A stretch of 64,000 nucleotides of DNA from Mageeibacillus sp. (GTDB lineage: Bacteria; Bacillota; Clostridia; Saccharofermentanales; Saccharofermentanaceae): the NCBI GenBank assembly GCA_022484595.1, contig JAKVLB010000002.1, forward strand, positions 246,868 to 310,867, read 5' to 3'. The notes under the pieces are model-generated. The model worked only from the letters and a program-made list of their open reading frames with translations, was not told the origin of the DNA and did not search any database. The translations under genes and the position numbers were made by a program. This document shows, in pieces, positions 7,417 to 15,886 of the stretch (positions are counted from its first letter, which is position 1; every line of letters starts with the position of its first letter).

Positions 7417-9214
7417 TTCCCTTCACCGCCTTCTTTACAGCCAGCACGATCCTTGCCGCTTCGCTCGCCGACTCAAACGCGGGTTCGCTGAAGTTTACAT
7501 TCGCAATCTCGCGGCCGAGTTTCTCTTTGACTCTGTTTGAGAACTGCGTGAGTTTTGGAATGTCAAGTCCCATGGACTCAGCATTCCCCCTGTCAGCGAA
7601 AAGTTCTGCCGGCGCTGCAACCACCTGCACTCTCCCGTCCTTTATCGCGCATATTCTGTCGCAGTTCTGAGCTGCCTCATCCATATTGTGAGACACCAGA
7701 ATCACCGTGGTTCCATTATCACGAAGCTTTGCAATCAGCCTGAACATCTCGTCTCTGCCTTTTGGATCAAGTCCCGAAGCAGGCTCGTCCAGCACAAGAA
7801 TCTCCGGCTCCATAACAAGCACACCCGCCATGGCAACGCGACGCTTCTGACCTCCCGACAGTTCAAACGGACTCTTGCCGAGTATTTCCGCGTCTATTCC
7901 CATAAGGCCGGCAGCGGCCTCAACCTTTGCCCGGCGCTCTGTCTCAGGTATTTTGAGGTTCCTCAGGCCGTAACTTATATCCTTATATACAGTCTCTTCA
8001 AAGAGCTGATACTCAGGATACTGGAACACCAGTCCCACGGTTCTCCTGATTTTCGCTTTGTCTTTCCTCTCACCGGCGCTGAGTATCCCGTCTTTTCCGT
8101 GTATTATTATCTCTCCCGACTGAGGAGCGAGAATGGCATTAAGGTGTGATACAAGTGTCGTTTTACCGCAGCCGCTCCTTCCTACAATTCCAAAAACTTC
8201 GCCGCGGTATACATCAAGATTTACATCATCAATCGCTTTGTTCTGTCCTCCGTCATATGAACATGACAGATGCTTAATCGACAGAATTACCTCCCCTGAC
8301 AAGTCAGTCACAGCAGAATCCTCGGCAGGTACAAATGAGGACACCATCCTGGGAACCATCCTCATAACACACTCAAGAAGTGTGTCGTCGCTTGCAAGAT
8401 CTGCCGGAAGTATCTCTTCCCCGCATATCCTTGCTATCTGATAGCAAAGAGCGTAATTTTCAGGCTGCTTGAGACCGCAGCTTCCGACTCTGCCAGATGA
8501 GAATACTTCCTGAGGGCTTCCGGATATTGCGATCTCCCCTTTATTGATGACATAGATTTTCTCGCACCGTATGGCCTCGGTCATATCATGCGTTATCGTG
8601 ATAATTGTAAGGGATTTCTCCTTCCTCTGTCTCTCGACAATCTCAAGAAACTCATCTCTGCTGACAGGATCAAGCATCGCAGTGGCTTCATCAAGAATCA
8701 ATACATCAGGATGCATCGCAAGAGCTCCGGCAATCGCAAGCTTCTGCTTCTGTCCTCCCGACAGACTTGCAGCCTCGCGTTCCCTTAGCTCGTAAATCCC
8801 GACATCCTTAAGTGCCTCTTCAACACGATGTCTAAGTTCGGGATTCGGAACGCCGAGATTCTCCGGCCCGAATGCCGTATCCTCCTCGACAATTGTTCCG
8901 ACTATCTGGTTGTCAGGGTTCTGGAACACGCAGGCACATTTCTTTCTGATATCCCAGAAATTCTCATCTTCACCCGCATCTTTGCCGAAAATCACGACTC
9001 GTCCTTCGTCAGGAAGCTCAAGAATGTCGATTATTTTCGCGAGCGTTGACTTACCGGACCCGTTCGGGCCCAGAATCGCAACATAGGAGCCTCGCTCTAT
9101 TTCCGCCGATACTGAGTTAAGTGCCTTCTTCATGCCGGCATTGCCGTCAGTATCATCACTTCGATAACTGAAGCTAACTTTGTCGACTGTTATTTTATCA
9201 AGCTCAACCTTCAC
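7409..9214 (-). CDS. Fused energy-coupling factor ATPase EcfA1-EcfA2
   Basis: 601-aa cytoplasmic protein with two complete ABC ATPase domains. Domain 1 (about residues 1-275) has Walker A GPNGSGKST, signature LSGGQKQK, and DEATAMLDP, typical of EcfA1. Domain 2 (about 305-560) has Walker A GRSGCGKTT, signature LSGGQKRR, and DEPASGLDPKGR, typical of EcfA2. In most Firmicutes these are two adjacent genes; here one frame carries both with an internal linker (about 275-310). The start is GTG at 9214 after GAGAGG. It powers the ECF vitamin importer together with EcfT, whose gene overlaps its end. It lies downstream of rplQ and the ribosomal terminator. Confidence 0.92.
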   Translation of the reverse strand: MKVELDKITVDKVSFSYRSDDTDGNAGMKKALNSVSAEIERGSYVAILGPNGSGKSTLAKIIDILELPDEGRVVIFGKDAGEDENFWDIRKKCACVFQNPDNQIVGTIVEEDTAFGPENLGVPNPELRHRVEEALKDVGIYELREREAASLSGGQKQKLAIAGALAMHPDVLILDEATAMLDPVSRDEFLEIVERQRKEKSLTIITITHDMTEAIRCEKIYVINKGEIAISGSPQEVFSSGRVGSCGLKQPENYALCYQIARICGEEILPADLASDDTLLECVMRMVPRMVSSFVPAEDSAVTDLSGEVILSIKHLSCSYDGGQNKAIDDVNLDVYRGEVFGIVGRSGCGKTTLVSHLNAILAPQSGEIIIHGKDGILSAGERKDKAKIRRTVGLVFQYPEYQLFEETVYKDISYGLRNLKIPETERRAKVEAAAGLMGIDAEILGKSPFELSGGQKRRVAMAGVLVMEPEILVLDEPASGLDPKGRDEMFRLIAKLRDNGTTVILVSHNMDEAAQNCDRICAIKDGRVQVVAAPAELFADRGNAESMGLDIPKLTQFSNRVKEKLGREIANVNFSEPAFESASEAARIVLAVKKAVKGNA

Positions 9215-9245
9215 CGGTTACCTCTCTGTATTAGTTTCCTTATTG

Positions 9246-9280
9246 TAAAAAGAACGGGGAAAGATGTAAACCTTTCCCCG
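9246..9280 (-). terminator. Terminator at the end of the ribosomal cluster
   Basis: Perfect 9-bp stem (CGGGGAAAG / CTTTCCCCG) at 9255-9280, followed on the minus strand by TTCTTTTTAC. It lies just after rplQ and separates the ribosomal cluster from the ecf genes. Confidence 0.9.
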
Positions 9281-9319
9281 CACTAAATTAACAATTAAAT
9301 GTTATAAACAGTTCTTGAA

Positions 9320-9841
9320 TTACACAAGCTCAAGAATTGCCATCTCGGAACCGTCACCGCGTCTTGCGCCGGTTCTGATGATTCTTGTGTAACCGCCGTT
9401 ACGGCCAACATACTTGGGTGCAATCTCATCGAAAAGCTTGTTCGTGGGATTTACTACGCGACCCTCGCTGTCGTGGCTCTTGATGAGCCACTTAGTCATT
9501 GACTTACGAGCGGCAAGCCTTGAAGCTTCATCAACCTGAACGGTCTTTGTCTTAACCTCACGGTCAACAACTTCGTACTTGTTTCCGGACTTTGAAGTCT
9601 TTGTCTTAAGAACCTTCTTGCCCTTACCGTCAATCTTAGCAGCGGATACTGTAACTTCCTTTGTTGTGAAGTTATCCTTCTCCTTAACAGCCGTAGCGAT
9701 AAGGCTCTCAACGATTGCGCTTACCTCTTTGGCACGTGCAACAGTTGTCTCAACCTTGCCGTTTATGACCATTGTTGTGACCATATTCTTCAGGATGGCC
9801 GTACGCTGATCTGAAGGACGGCCCATTTGTCTATTAGGCAT
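9320..9841 (-). CDS. rplQ: 50S ribosomal protein L17 with internal insertion
   Basis: Large-subunit protein near the exit tunnel. The N-terminal part ([29 protein letters not shown]) and the C-terminal part ([25 protein letters not shown]) are standard L17. At 173 aa it is much longer than the usual 115-130 aa because a lysine-rich segment of about 50 residues (about 53-101, rich in K-T-V repeats) is inserted in the middle. Similar insertions occur, as I recall, in Lachnospiraceae L17. It is the last gene of the alpha-operon part and is followed by a terminator. Confidence 0.95.
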   Translation of the reverse strand: MPNRQMGRPSDQRTAILKNMVTTMVINGKVETTVARAKEVSAIVESLIATAVKEKDNFTTKEVTVSAAKIDGKGKKVLKTKTSKSGNKYEVVDREVKTKTVQVDEASRLAARKSMTKWLIKSHDSEGRVVNPTNKLFDEIAPKYVGRNGGYTRIIRTGARRGDGSEMAILELV

Positions 9842-9870
9842 CTTACTTTCCTCCTACCTAGGGATTAATC

Positions 9871-10815
9871 TTATTGATCTTTGAGCTTAAGCTCCAACTC
9901 GTCAAGCTTCTCTATAATTTCTTCCAGAGACTTCTTTCCGAGATTTCTGACCTTAATCATTTCATCCATTGTCTTTGCCACAAGATCGCCGACAGTATTA
10001 ATCTGTGCTCTCTTAAGGCAGTTGTATGTACGAACGGAAAAATCAAGATCTTCAATGATTGCACTTAATTTGGAATCGTGCTCGCCAGTCTCCTCTACGC
10101 TCTTAAAGCTCATGGCAGAATCAGTGTCTGCAAGCGCTGTAAAGAAGCTCAGGTGGTCGATCAGGCAATTTGCTGCTGAAGACAACGCTTCATCAACTTC
10201 AATTGTTCCATCAGTCCAGACCTCAAGAGTCAGCTTATCGTAATCTGTTCTTGCGCCCACACGGGTGTTCTCAACCTTATAATTTGCCTTCTTGACAGGC
10301 GTGAAGATTGAATCAATCGGAATGAGTCCGATTATCTGCTTCTCAGGCTTGTTCTGCTCTGCGGTATTGTAACCGCGGCCCTTCTCGAGTGTAAACTCCA
10401 TAAAGACGTCATCGCTGCCGTTAAGGTGCGCAATTACATGATTAGGATTCATTATCTCTACGTCCGGTCCGTGAACGATGTCGCCTGCTGTGAGCTCGCC
10501 TGTTCTTCCCTTTGCCACGCTTATGCTGACAATCTTGGAATCACTCGTAAGCTTTGCACGAATTCCCTTGATATTAAGGATAATCTCTGTCATATCCTCA
10601 ATAATACCCGGGACAGTCGAAAACTCATGTCTGATCTTGTCGATCTTAACCTGTGTAACTGCCGCGCCCGAGAGAGAAGACAGAAGTACTCTGCGAAGAG
10701 AGTTGCCGAGTGTTATGCCGAATCCACGCTCAAGCGGTGCAAATGTATATTTGCCGTACGACTTATCATCGTTTGATTCAACGCACTTTACAATCGGCTG
10801 GCTAATTTCCATCAT
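9871..10815 (-). CDS. rpoA: DNA-directed RNA polymerase subunit alpha
   Basis: 314-aa alpha subunit. The N-terminal domain begins with the assembly segment (YGKYTFAPLERGFGITLGNSLRRVL), and the C-terminal domain (about residues 240-310) carries SVRTYNCLKRAQINTVGDL and the RNLGKKSLEEI helix that contacts UP elements and activators. The length is normal. GGAGG lies seven bases before the ATG. It sits between rpsD and rplQ, the standard alpha-operon order. Confidence 0.97.
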   Translation of the reverse strand: MMEISQPIVKCVESNDDKSYGKYTFAPLERGFGITLGNSLRRVLLSSLSGAAVTQVKIDKIRHEFSTVPGIIEDMTEIILNIKGIRAKLTSDSKIVSISVAKGRTGELTAGDIVHGPDVEIMNPNHVIAHLNGSDDVFMEFTLEKGRGYNTAEQNKPEKQIIGLIPIDSIFTPVKKANYKVENTRVGARTDYDKLTLEVWTDGTIEVDEALSSAANCLIDHLSFFTALADTDSAMSFKSVEETGEHDSKLSAIIEDLDFSVRTYNCLKRAQINTVGDLVAKTMDEMIKVRNLGKKSLEEIIEKLDELELKLKDQ

Positions 10816-10862
10816 ATCTTATCCTCCTAGAATTATTTTTACTTGTCGGTAGTTTTCAGGTA

Positions 10863-11459
10863 TTACTTGGAATACAACTCGACGATTGCGACTTCATTGA
10901 CCGGAACATCAATATTTTCCTTCTTCGGAACTGCGATAACCTTGCCTGTGAGCTTATCCATATCGGATGTTACCCATGCAGGTGCAGTTCTTGAAGCTGT
11001 TACAGCAACGATGTCCTTGAATCTCTGTGAACTCTTTGCATTGTCCTTGATTACAATCTCATCGCCGACTTTGCAGCCGTATGAAGGAATGTTTACGGTC
11101 TTGCCGTTAACCATTACGTTTCTGTGGCTGACAATCTGTCTTGCTTCGTCTCTTGTACGTGCAAGACCCATTCTGAACAGAACGTTGTCAAGTCTGTTCT
11201 CAAGAAGGATAAGAAGGTTCTCACCGGTTGTACCGAACTTGAGCTTCTGTGCCTTCTCAAAATAGTTTCTGAAAGGCTTCTCAAGAACACCATAGATGAA
11301 CTTTGCCTTCTGCTTTTCTTTGAGCTGCATGCCGTACTCGCTAACCTTGTGTACCGCATTCTCCTTCTTCTTGCTCTGTTTCTTTTGTATGCCTAAAAAG
11401 GCAGGCTCAACACCAAGGGCTCTGCACTTCTTAAGAACAGGTGTCATATCTCTAGCCAT
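10863..11459 (-). CDS. rpsD: 30S ribosomal protein S4, zinc-free form
   Basis: 198-aa primary 16S-binding protein. The N-terminus MARDMTPVLKKCRALGVEP replaces the usual zinc-binding cysteine set with a C-minus version; the S4 RNA-binding domain follows (LENRLDNVLFRMGLARTRDEARQIVSHRNVMVNG, about residues 85-120). The N-terminal pattern resembles Lachnospiraceae S4. S4 is the known autoregulator of alpha operons in several bacteria, so it is a candidate to bind the structured region before rpsM. Confidence 0.96.
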   Translation of the reverse strand: MARDMTPVLKKCRALGVEPAFLGIQKKQSKKKENAVHKVSEYGMQLKEKQKAKFIYGVLEKPFRNYFEKAQKLKFGTTGENLLILLENRLDNVLFRMGLARTRDEARQIVSHRNVMVNGKTVNIPSYGCKVGDEIVIKDNAKSSQRFKDIVAVTASRTAPAWVTSDMDKLTGKVIAVPKKENIDVPVNEVAIVELYSK

Positions 11460-11514
11460 TGCTAATTTTCCTCTTTTCTTAAAAACTCTATATCAGGTCT
11501 TTGCGTCGGAGAGA

Positions 11515-11901
11515 TTAAACTCTTCTGCGCTTCGGAGGACGGCAACCGTTATGAGGAACGGGTGTGACATCCTTGATCATTGTTACTCTAAGACCTGCGG
11601 TCTCAAGTGCACGAACTGCAGACTCACGACCGGATCCCGGACCCTTTACGAAGACGTCGATTGTCTTCATTCCGTGATCCATGGCAGCCTTTGCGGCCTT
11701 CTCTGATGCAACCTGAGCTGCGTAGCTGGTGCCCTTACGTGAACCCTTGGCATCCATACCGGCGGATGCCCATGAAATCGCGTTGCCCTGCTTGTCAGTA
11801 ATTGTTACGATAGTATTGTTGAAAGTAGCGTGAATGTGCGCCTGACCCTCCACAACGTTTTTACGTTCTGCCTTTCTGGGTCTTCTTGTTTCTTTTGCCA
11901 T
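11515..11901 (-). CDS. rpsK: 30S ribosomal protein S11
   Basis: 128-aa platform protein of the small subunit. Signatures include [16 protein letters not shown], the [13 protein letters not shown] segment, the [13 protein letters not shown] loop and the C-terminal [16 protein letters not shown]. The N-terminus is slightly extended and basic, as is common. It lies between rpsM (16 bases upstream) and rpsD. Confidence 0.97.
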   Translation of the reverse strand: MAKETRRPRKAERKNVVEGQAHIHATFNNTIVTITDKQGNAISWASAGMDAKGSRKGTSYAAQVASEKAAKAAMDHGMKTIDVFVKGPGSGRESAVRALETAGLRVTMIKDVTPVPHNGCRPPKRRRV

Positions 11902-11916
11902 ATCAGCTTTCCTCCC

Positions 11917-12285
11917 TTACTTCTTCTTGCCTGCGACAGTGCGCTTCGGGCCCTTGCGGGTACGTGCGTTAGTCTTTGTACGCTGGCCTCTGACAGGAAG
12001 TCCGAGTCTGTGGCGACGTCCGCGGAAGCAGCCGATATCTGAAAGTCTCTTGATATTGCCTGCAACCTCTCTCTTAAGATCACCTTCGACCTTAAAATTA
12101 TTCTCAATCTGATCACGAATCTTGGCAACTTCATCCTCTGAGAGATCCTTCACACGGGTGTCAGGATTGATTCCTGTCTGTGCGATAATCTCGGAAGCGC
12201 TTGTGTTTCCAATGCCGTAAATATATGTAAGAGCAATCTCGATTCTCTTATCATTCGGCAAATCTACGCCGGCTATACGAGCCAT
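11917..12285 (-). CDS. rpsM: 30S ribosomal protein S13
   Basis: 122-aa head protein contacting the P-site tRNA and the subunit interface. [26 protein letters not shown] is the standard start and the C-terminus [23 protein letters not shown] the standard tail. The frame extends to 12330, but ATG 12285 with GGAGG eight bases upstream gives the true N-terminus. It is preceded by an unusual 217-base spacer with a strong hairpin. Confidence 0.96.
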   Translation of the reverse strand: MARIAGVDLPNDKRIEIALTYIYGIGNTSASEIIAQTGINPDTRVKDLSEDEVAKIRDQIENNFKVEGDLKREVAGNIKRLSDIGCFRGRRHRLGLPVRGQRTKTNARTRKGPKRTVAGKKK

Positions 12286-12502
12286 TTGGTGTACCTCCAT
12301 AAAATGGTATTTTTGGATATATATAAACACGCCTTTGTAAGGAACCCCGTAGAGCGGAGCAGCCGCCCCTACTTAATTCGCGTATATTACTTATTTCCTT
12401 TTTCTTGTTTGTTCTTTGCTTTTGACGCGGCCAAGAGCAATCTGTCGCGTGATTCGTGTTTTGCAGGGCTAAATCTGCTGGCGAATCTGTCATCTTCGGT
12501 TA
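12286..12502 (-). promoter_or_regulatory. Structured spacer/leader before rpsM (candidate S4-responsive element)
   Basis: A 217-base non-coding stretch separates rpmJ from rpsM, although most neighbouring spacers are under 50 bases. On the minus strand a hairpin at 12349-12372 has about nine base pairs, one G bulge and the loop CUGCU (arms GUAGGGGCGG and CCGCUCUAC). Upstream is a purine-rich single-stranded run (AACAAACAAGAAAAAGGAAA), and a short U/A-rich stretch precedes the RBS. No convincing gene is present. In other bacteria S4 represses its operon by binding the leader of this same gene, so a ribosomal-protein feedback site is a reasonable inference. No folding was run. Confidence 0.45.
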
Positions 12503-12616
12503 TTAACCCTGCCTCTGCTTATGCTTCGGATCAGAACAGATGATCATTACCTTACCGTGACGACGAATGACTTTGCATTTCTCGCACATCGGCTTTACTG
12601 ACGGTCTGACTTTCAT
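12503..12616 (-). CDS. rpmJ: 50S ribosomal protein L36
   Basis: 37-aa protein read directly from the minus strand: [15 protein letters not shown] then [15 protein letters not shown] and KHKQRQG. The zinc ligands C11, C14, C27 and H32 of the L36 zinc ribbon are present. AGGAGG precedes the ATG at 12616 by six bases. Position between infA and rpsM is canonical. Confidence 0.96.
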   Translation of the reverse strand: MKVRPSVKPMCEKCKVIRRHGKVMIICSDPKHKQRQG

Positions 12617-12737
12617 AGTAGAACCTCCTGCTGCCTATATTTTCACAACAAAACGGGCGCTTTTGAGCGCACGCTAAACAATTATAGCAAAATTGTCCGC
12701 GTTTTCAATACCTTTTTTGCTGTCTTCTGCTATATTT

Positions 12738-12765
12738 ACACAGCCGGAATATATTCCGGCTGTGT
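12738..12765. repeat. Perfect 28-bp palindrome between infA and rpmJ
   Basis: ACACAGCCGGAATA followed by its exact reverse complement TATTCCGGCTGTGT. On the transcribed (minus) strand it would form a long hairpin directly after the infA stop, but the following sequence (AAATATAGC) is not a clear U-tract. It may be a weak terminator, an mRNA processing or stability element, or a protein site. Confidence 0.6.
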
Positions 12766-12771
12766 TACGGA

Positions 12772-12999
12772 TTACTTTTTCTTCTCGCCTCTCCATGTGA
12801 TTCTTCCTCTCGAAAGGTCATATGGCGATATCTCCATAGTCACCTTGTCTCCTGCCAGAATCTTGATATAGTTCTGTCTCAGCTTTCCGGACAGATGCGC
12901 CAGGACAATATGTCCGCTCTCAAGTTTGACCTTGAACATCGCGTTCGGAAGTGCCTCGTCAACTACTCCGACTACTTCAATAACGTCTTCCTTTGCCAT
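12772..12999 (-). CDS. infA: Translation initiation factor IF-1
   Basis: 75-aa OB-fold protein binding the 30S A site during initiation. It has the standard [19 protein letters not shown] start, the [14 protein letters not shown] strand region and the [14 protein letters not shown]-terminus. Its ATG overlaps the stop of map by one base (TAATG), showing tight coupling. A 28-bp palindrome follows its stop. Confidence 0.97.
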   Translation of the reverse strand: MAKEDVIEVVGVVDEALPNAMFKVKLESGHIVLAHLSGKLRQNYIKILAGDKVTMEISPYDLSRGRITWRGEKKK

Positions 13000-13769
13000 T
13001 AAAAACCCTCCTCGTAATCATAGGTCGTCATATATGGTCCGTTCTCTGTAATGAGAATTGTATTCTCGTAGTGTGATGCTGGTTTTCCGTCTCTTGTGAC
13101 AATTGTCCACTCATCGCCGAGCATCTCTATGGCCCTGCTTCCGAGCGTTATCATCGGCTCTATGCAGATTGCCATTCCCTTCTTAAGCTTATAGCCGTGT
13201 CCGGCTTTTCCGTAATTCGGCACATCAGGATCCTGATGCATCGATGTTCCGATTCCGTGACCTGTCAGTTCCCTGACGACTCCGTATCCGAAGCCCTCGC
13301 AATACTTCGCGATTGCTTCGCCGATATCTCCCGTTCTGTTTCCTGCCTTTGCCAGCTCAAGACCTACGAAAAACGATTCCTCTGTTCTCTTTACAAGATC
13401 TTTCACCTCGGGAGCAACATCACCTATCAGGTAGGTTCTGCAGGCATCGGAATGATAGCCGTTAAGTATTGCGCCGACATCAACCGACAATATATCTCCG
13501 TCATTAAGAACCGTTGATTTGCGCGGGATTCCGTGCACTACCGCTTCGTTTACTGATGCGCATATTGTGCCGGGGAACGGCGGCTGACCGAAATTCAGAA
13601 AAGACGGAATCGCGTCATGACTTCTGATTATTCCGTATGCAATCTTATCTACGTCGTGCGTCGACATCCCGGGCTTCAGCTCGTCCCTAAGTGTCTTAAA
13701 AACTTCCTGAAGGATTTTTCCCGACTCCTTCATCATCTCAAATTCATCGTCTGTCAGTATCTCAACCAT
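12999..13769 (-). CDS. map: Methionine aminopeptidase, type I
   Basis: 256-aa metalloenzyme that removes the initiator methionine from new proteins. The five metal ligands can be placed: D in [16 protein letters not shown] (two aspartates), H in [13 protein letters not shown], and the two glutamates in CIEPMI and YENTILIT. Length fits type I without an N-terminal SH3 extension. AAGAAGG precedes the ATG. It lies between adk and infA, the usual Firmicutes order. Confidence 0.96.
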   Translation of the reverse strand: MVEILTDDEFEMMKESGKILQEVFKTLRDELKPGMSTHDVDKIAYGIIRSHDAIPSFLNFGQPPFPGTICASVNEAVVHGIPRKSTVLNDGDILSVDVGAILNGYHSDACRTYLIGDVAPEVKDLVKRTEESFFVGLELAKAGNRTGDIGEAIAKYCEGFGYGVVRELTGHGIGTSMHQDPDVPNYGKAGHGYKLKKGMAICIEPMITLGSRAIEMLGDEWTIVTRDGKPASHYENTILITENGPYMTTYDYEEGF

Positions 13770-13782
13770 TTCTTGTACCTTC

Positions 13783-14439
13783 TTAGTTCAGGTTCAGCCT
13801 TGCAAGACCATCTTCAATGCTCTTGATGCATGTCGCGGAGTCAACATTGTTGTTGCCTTCAACGATAATTCCTCTCGCGTTATAAAAATCAATAAGCGGA
13901 CGTGTGTTCTCTTTGTATGTTTCAAGTCTCTTGCCGACAGTCTCGGGGTTGTCGTCGGATCTCATAACAGTCTTGCCGCCGCAAACGTCGCACACGCCTT
14001 CAACCTTGCTAGGCATGTACTTGACGTTGAAGCTTGCTCCGCACTTCTCGCAGACTCTTCTCGTTGTGACTCGGTCCATAATAATATCATCATCTGTAAT
14101 TACATGAATTACTGCGTCAATCTTATCTCCGGTCTTCGCGAGAAGCTCATCCAGTGCTTTGGCCTGCGCAGTAGTTCTGGGAAATCCGTCAAGAATATAC
14201 CCTGACTTGCAGTCATCGTTCCCCAGTCTGTCCGCCACCATTCTGATTGTAACGTCGTCAGGAACGAGTGCGCCCCTGTCTATATAGGATTTTGCCTCAA
14301 TGCCGAGCTTTGTCTGTTCCTTTATGTTGTATCTGAACAGATCTCCTGTTGAAATATGAGCCAGACTGTACTTCTCTCTGATAACGGTTGCTGCTGTTCC
14401 TTTACCTGATCCAGGTGCTCCCAAAATAATAAGCTTCAT
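13783..14439 (-). CDS. adk: Adenylate kinase (zinc-containing type)
   Basis: 218-aa enzyme interconverting ATP+AMP and 2 ADP. P-loop GAPGSGKGT at residues 7-15, AMP-binding STGDLFR, and the DGFPRTTAQA motif are intact. The LID domain carries a four-cysteine zinc site (CEKCG ... CDVCG), typical of Gram-positive enzymes. The frame opens at 14490, but ATG 14439, after GGAGGAG, gives the family N-terminus MKLIILGAPG. It lies 22 bases after the second secY. Confidence 0.96.
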   Translation of the reverse strand: MKLIILGAPGSGKGTAATVIREKYSLAHISTGDLFRYNIKEQTKLGIEAKSYIDRGALVPDDVTIRMVADRLGNDDCKSGYILDGFPRTTAQAKALDELLAKTGDKIDAVIHVITDDDIIMDRVTTRRVCEKCGASFNVKYMPSKVEGVCDVCGGKTVMRSDDNPETVGKRLETYKENTRPLIDFYNARGIIVEGNNNVDSATCIKSIEDGLARLNLN

Positions 14440-14461
14440 ATGCTGTGTCTCCTCCAACGTC

Positions 14462-15736
14462 TTATTTAGAATACTTGTTCTTTCTGGCATCCTTCACAGT
14501 CTGCTTAGTCTGTTCATCAGCTGTCTTGATTCCGTTGCTGAGAATGATTGAACTCTCGGTAACCGCTCCTACTGTCATTGCACATGCGATGCCCAGAAAC
14601 CATATTCCGTCCAAAGCCGGAATAATACTCAAAAGCATCGGAACTGCGCATATTAAAAGCATGTACATTGCATCTGCCATGTTTAGATTGTTATATGTAT
14701 TTATTAGATACTGAGCAGTCGGCTTGCCGGGACGTATTCCCTGGATATATCCGCCGTACTGCTTAATCTGATTCGATGTATCTACCGGATTAAACTGTAT
14801 CATCGCGAAAAAGTAAGTAAAAAATACCAGAAATAACACAAAGAAGATATAGAAGACTGAGCTTGATTTGAAGTCAATGAAACCTCTTACCACAGCCGAT
14901 TCTTTATTCGGCACAACCATAGCTATGACTGCTGCCGGCAGAAGAGTCAACGTAAATGAGTATACAATCGGCATGATTCCGGCCTGTGTGACGCGAAGCG
15001 GAATTGCCTGATTCTGCATTCCGTACTGTTTCATGCCGACGGTTCTTTTCGAAAAAATGATGCGGAGTTTCTTCTCGCCGAGATTCGCAAAAACCGCGAG
15101 AATTATGAACGCAGCACCGATGACGACAGCTGCAACAGCATTGATTATCGATCCGGATACAAGCGCCGGCGGAATGCTTCTGATGATACCGGCGGTCAGT
15201 ATAATTGTAATACCGTTGCCAAGACCTTTGGTGTTGAGAAGCTCCACGCACCATGAGCAGAACGCTGAACCGCAGGCAACGGTAAGCGTAACTATTCCGG
15301 CTCCAAGCCAGAAACTTATCCTTGAATCAATGAGAGAGTGTGTTCCCAGACAGTACAAAACTGCGAAAATTATATCCATCACAACGGAGCAGTAGCGCGT
15401 AAGTTTAGTGATAAAACCACTTCCAGCCTCACCCTGCATCGCTATATTGCGAAGCTTCGGTATTATAAGGGTAAGAAACTGCATAATTATCGACGCGACC
15501 AGGAAAGGATATATTCCCAGGCTTACAACCGAGCCGTTGCTAAGTGCCTTAAGGGAACATATATCAATGATTTTTCCAACATCGCCCCATGTGCCGACGA
15601 GTTTAACGGTTCCGCTGTGGCTTATGCACGGGATCGGAACAAGGGTCAAAAGCACCATAATTGAAACTATAAGGAACGATAACCACATCTTCTTCTTAAG
15701 CTGCGGAACCTTATATGCCTCGGTAAAACTATTCAT
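14462..15736 (-). CDS. Second, divergent SecY-family translocase channel protein
   Basis: 424-aa polytopic membrane protein clearly homologous to SecY. It has the TM2 region SLGIYPFLVASIIMQFLT, the NTKGLGNGITI segment, the C4-loop SKRTVGMKQYG with IPLRVTQAGIMP, and the C5-loop arginine motif GIRPGKPTAQYL. About ten hydrophobic segments are expected. It differs from the upstream secY at many conserved sites: PKLRNIAMQGEAGSGF replaces PALEDMSKEGESGRKK, and the C-terminal RSPRGF-type motif is absent (it ends DARKNKYSK). The start ATG has AAGGAG nine bases upstream. It lies between a terminator-like hairpin and adk, 150 bases after the normal secY. No secA2 or glycosylation genes of an accessory Sec system are in view. 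Function is unknown; a specialised channel or assembly partner of SecY are both possible. Confidence 0.88.
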   Translation of the reverse strand: MNSFTEAYKVPQLKKKMWLSFLIVSIMVLLTLVPIPCISHSGTVKLVGTWGDVGKIIDICSLKALSNGSVVSLGIYPFLVASIIMQFLTLIIPKLRNIAMQGEAGSGFITKLTRYCSVVMDIIFAVLYCLGTHSLIDSRISFWLGAGIVTLTVACGSAFCSWCVELLNTKGLGNGITIILTAGIIRSIPPALVSGSIINAVAAVVIGAAFIILAVFANLGEKKLRIIFSKRTVGMKQYGMQNQAIPLRVTQAGIMPIVYSFTLTLLPAAVIAMVVPNKESAVVRGFIDFKSSSVFYIFFVLFLVFFTYFFAMIQFNPVDTSNQIKQYGGYIQGIRPGKPTAQYLINTYNNLNMADAMYMLLICAVPMLLSIIPALDGIWFLGIACAMTVGAVTESSIILSNGIKTADEQTKQTVKDARKNKYSK

Positions 15737-15820
15737 ATGCTTTATCTCCTTGAAATGTTCAAAATTATAGCCATAGTATTATATCGCAATTTGACTGAAT
15801 TTAAACCTGCAAATCAATAA

Positions 15821-15851
15821 ACCCGCGAGAATTGTACAAATTCCCGCGGGT
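15821..15851 (-). terminator. Hairpin between the two secY genes (terminator or attenuator)
   Basis: On the minus strand ACCCGCGGGAATT pairs with AATTCTCGCGGGT (one G-U pair, short loop) at 15821-15851, followed by TTTATTGATTTG. It lies 36 bases after the first secY stop. The U-tract is interrupted, so partial termination with readthrough into the second secY, adk, map and infA is likely. Confidence 0.6.
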
Positions 15852-15886
15852 ATAACATTATCCGTCGCCAAAAGTAAGCGATATGC

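Noticed and set aside
14462..15736. Second SecY as part of an accessory SecA2/SecY2 glycoprotein export system
   Set aside because: No secA2, asp or glycosyltransferase genes near; sequence is closer to ordinary SecY loops. Kept as an unclassified paralogue.
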